DNA of 64,000 nucleotides from Solirubrobacteraceae bacterium (GTDB taxonomy: Bacteria > Actinomycetota > Thermoleophilia > Solirubrobacterales > Solirubrobacteraceae), in contig JANWIP010000020.1 of assembly GCA_025449845.1 (NCBI GenBank), positions 124,001 through 188,000 on the forward strand, given 5' to 3'. Positions 62,211-64,000 of the stretch are shown piece after piece. Every line of letters begins with the position of its first letter. The first letter of the stretch is position 1. The translations under genes and the position numbers were made by a program. The notes beneath the pieces were generated by a model that worked only from the letters and a program-made list of their open reading frames with translations, made no database searches and had not been told where the DNA came from.

Positions 62211-63155
62211 GTGGCCACTAGCGAGGACAGGACGACCTGGACGCGCCGGGGATGGGGTGTATCGCGCTACTCGCTGGCCGGCGCACTGACCGGCTGCGCC
62301 GTGCTCGCCTTGGTGGCGGTGTTTGTCATCGGTGTCGGCGGGGGCGGCTCACACCACCCTCACGCCACGGCCAAGGTAGTTTCAACTACGAGTGGGCATA
62401 CGGCCGCGAGCACTCCCCATCCGGGCACGGCCCTGAGCGCCGCCGCGGGAGCCGACGGGGGTGGGGTGCATGCGAAGCCCAGCAGCCACACCGCCGGCGT
62501 ATCGGTGGGCGCCGAAGGGCAGGTGGTGGCAAGCGAGGTACCGGACCCTGAAGCCGCCAAGAGCTTCCCGGCACCGGCCTCGGTGCATCACAAAGCCGCG
62601 ACCACGCCAAGTAAGGCCGCGGAAGTGGCGGTGGCCCCCGGAGCGCCTTCGGACGCGGAAGTGCGGCGGGAGCTCAACCAGATGCATGCGGTGGAACGCC
62701 AGGCGCGCCAGCAGACACTCACGACGGTGCCGGGAGGAGGCTCGATCGGGGGCAATGGCACGATCACGCCGCCGCAGGGGATTCCGGCGGTGGTGGCGAG
62801 GGTGATCGCGGGCGGCAACGCGATCACCGATTTCCCCTACGTATTCGGGGGAGGCCACGCGTCCTTTGTGGATAACGCGTATGACTGCTCGGGCTCGGTC
62901 AGCTACGCGCTGGCGGCGGGTGGGCTGCTGTCAGCGCCGGAGACCTCGGGGACCCTTGAAAGCTGGGGCGCACCAGGGCCAGGGAAGTGGATCACGGTGT
63001 ATGCCAACGCTGGGCACACCTATATGTACGTGAACTTGGGCAATGGTTGGATCCGTTACGACACCAGCGGGCGCAGCGGCGTGTTCGCCTCACGTTGGCA
63101 GCCGGCAATCCGCTCCAACGAAGGCTTTGTGGCACGTCATTGGCCAGGTCTGTAA
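62211..63155 (+). CDS. NlpC/P60-like cell-wall hydrolase, membrane anchored
   Basis: A 314-residue protein: short cytoplasmic N-terminus, one membrane helix (about 22-42), a long Ala/Ser/His/Pro-rich linker, and a C-terminal NlpC/P60-like domain. The catalytic Cys226 lies in Y-D-C-S-G-S-V-S-Y and the His in G-H-T-Y-M-Y, about 43 residues later, with F-P-Y-V-F-G-G-G-H before. It probably cleaves peptidoglycan stem peptides. I use GTG 62211; GTG 62208 is adjacent. It is divergent from the GMC gene. Confidence 0.83.
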   Translation: MATSEDRTTWTRRGWGVSRYSLAGALTGCAVLALVAVFVIGVGGGGSHHPHATAKVVSTTSGHTAASTPHPGTALSAAAGADGGGVHAKPSSHTAGVSVGAEGQVVASEVPDPEAAKSFPAPASVHHKAATTPSKAAEVAVAPGAPSDAEVRRELNQMHAVERQARQQTLTTVPGGGSIGGNGTITPPQGIPAVVARVIAGGNAITDFPYVFGGGHASFVDNAYDCSGSVSYALAAGGLLSAPETSGTLESWGAPGPGKWITVYANAGHTYMYVNLGNGWIRYDTSGRSGVFASRWQPAIRSNEGFVARHWPGL

Positions 63156-63213
63156 ACCCATCCGGCGCGGCGGTGGCGCAGTCCCTCCGTCCGACTTGGC
63201 CGTGAACCCCCGC

Positions 63214-64000
63214 TCAGCGGCGCAGCAAGACCGGGGTGAGCACTGTGGTGCTCTGCGTGGCCGAGTTGCGCACGACTAGCCGCAGCAGCAGCGTCACCTT
63301 GTGCACACGGCGTAGGCGGGCGTTGGTGCGCGGGGAAAACTTGATGCGCACGCTGGAGTGCCCGCCCTTGGTGGTGACAAGGATGGCCTGACCAACGATC
63401 AGCGACTGCGGCGAACCGGCAGGCAGGCCAACGGCCTTGCGTCCCGTGATGCCGAGGCGATGGGCGGTGCCGCTGTCAAGCAGCACTTCGAAGTGGCCGG
63501 CGACCTGCTGGTTGACGGAGTAGTTGACCACGAGACCCTGACGCAGAGCGCGAGCGAGCGAGCGATTGCCAGCCACGGCGCTGGCGATCGGCGGGGTGCC
63601 CTTCGGTGTGGGAGGCTGCCCAGTGCCGGAGCCCTTGCCTGTGGTGGTGCCAGTAGGCGTGGCTGCACTGCCTGCACTGCCAGGAGCGCTTTCGTTAGGT
63701 GTGCCTCCGCCGGAGCCGCCACCGTTTGAGGGAGGTGGCGGGCCGACGACCGTGATCGGGTGCGAGACGCTCGCGACGTTGCCAGCGGCATCGGTGACGG
63801 TCAGCGTCGCCTGGTAGGTGCCGCCGTACTGGTAAGCGTGGAAGACACTGGCGTAAAGCGAGCTGCTGGCGTTGGGCCCGCTGAAGCCAGTACCGCTAAC
63901 TACCGGCGTGCCATCGCCGAAGTTCCAGGAGAAAGTAGCGCGGTACTGCGGCTGAGCGTTAGGCAGCGTAGTGGGATCGGCGGACTGCTCCAGAGTGATG
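63214..64000 (-). CDS. PKD-domain extracellular protein, C-terminal part (truncated by window)
   Basis: The minus-strand frame is open from 63999 to its stop at 63214, so the N-terminus is outside the window. The visible 260 residues begin with a PKD-like beta-sandwich (F-S-W-N-F-G-D-G-T-P, then Y-Q-A-T-L-T-V-T-D-A-A-G-N), followed by a Gly/Ser/Thr/Pro linker and a second beta-rich domain (about 145-260) seen in actinobacterial surface proteins, ending V-L-T-P-V-L-L-R-R. It is probably secreted and binding in function; it is convergent with the NlpC/P60-like gene. Confidence 0.82.
   Translation of the reverse strand, partial: ITLEQSADPTTLPNAQPQYRATFSWNFGDGTPVVSGTGFSGPNASSSLYASVFHAYQYGGTYQATLTVTDAAGNVASVSHPITVVGPPPPSNGGGSGGGTPNESAPGSAGSAATPTGTTTGKGSGTGQPPTPKGTPPIASAVAGNRSLARALRQGLVVNYSVNQQVAGHFEVLLDSGTAHRLGITGRKAVGLPAGSPQSLIVGQAILVTTKGGHSSVRIKFSPRTNARLRRVHKVTLLLRLVVRNSATQSTTVLTPVLLRR

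Overview
The window looks like chromosomal DNA from a high-GC actinobacterium. I favour the Thermoleophilia/Solirubrobacterales. Pointers are dense coding with many 1-4 nt start/stop overlaps, frequent GTG starts, menaquinone genes, a b6-type cytochrome b whose subunit IV carries a fused cytochrome c, and a TreT-type trehalose synthase beside OtsA. The taxonomic call is inference from gene content; no rRNA is present.

Layout. 1-2301: end of a penicillin-binding protein, a stand-alone infA, thiL. 2192-5073 (minus): sortase and a membrane M28-like protein that has lost catalytic residues. 5105-7862: trehalose genes treT-like and otsA. 7920-14264: core replication/translation run rpsF, fatty acid hydroxylase, ssb, rpsR, rplI, dnaB, dnaC-like loader, purA, with a LexA-like box before dnaB and a 68-bp tandem repeat after purA. 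14464-19724: small metabolic, regulatory and secreted proteins. 20716-26771: a Sec-exported RHS/YD-repeat polymorphic toxin, a low-GC candidate immunity gene, transposase and HTH remnants, and tRNA-Lys(CTT). This is the clearest accessory region.

26890-30267: purU, a TPR-like membrane protein, tatC, a zinc-ribbon protein. 30264-41529 (all minus): AI-2E family permease, ABC exporter, then hemB, an AhbA/AhbB-like fusion, hemL, a helical protein, qcrA-qcrB-qcrC, menG and a polyprenyl diphosphate synthase. These are closely spaced, so heme supply, the cytochrome bc complex that uses heme and the quinone that feeds it are probably co-expressed. 41553-56153: a surface-glycan region with a GT39-type and a GT87-like GT-C transferase, a sugar aminotransferase, an ArnC/GtrB-like GT2, a beta-propeller protein, an SMR/ArnE-like transporter, WbqC, a NeuD-like acetyltransferase, a methyltransferase, a PhyH dioxygenase, a large membrane protein and an alkaline-phosphatase-fold hydrolase. 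Together they suggest lipid-linked amino-sugar decoration of the envelope. 56208-64000: DUF4126 protein, aminotransferase, ddl, bifunctional-nuclease-family protein, GtrA, GMC oxidoreductase, NlpC/P60-like protein, and a PKD-domain protein cut by the window end.

The candidates most worth attention are the RHS toxin/immunity locus, the glycan-decoration cluster, the AhbA/B-like fusion in a heme-respiration operon, the M28-like pseudoenzyme, and the LexA-like box upstream of dnaB. Function calls rest on motifs read by eye; no database search was possible.
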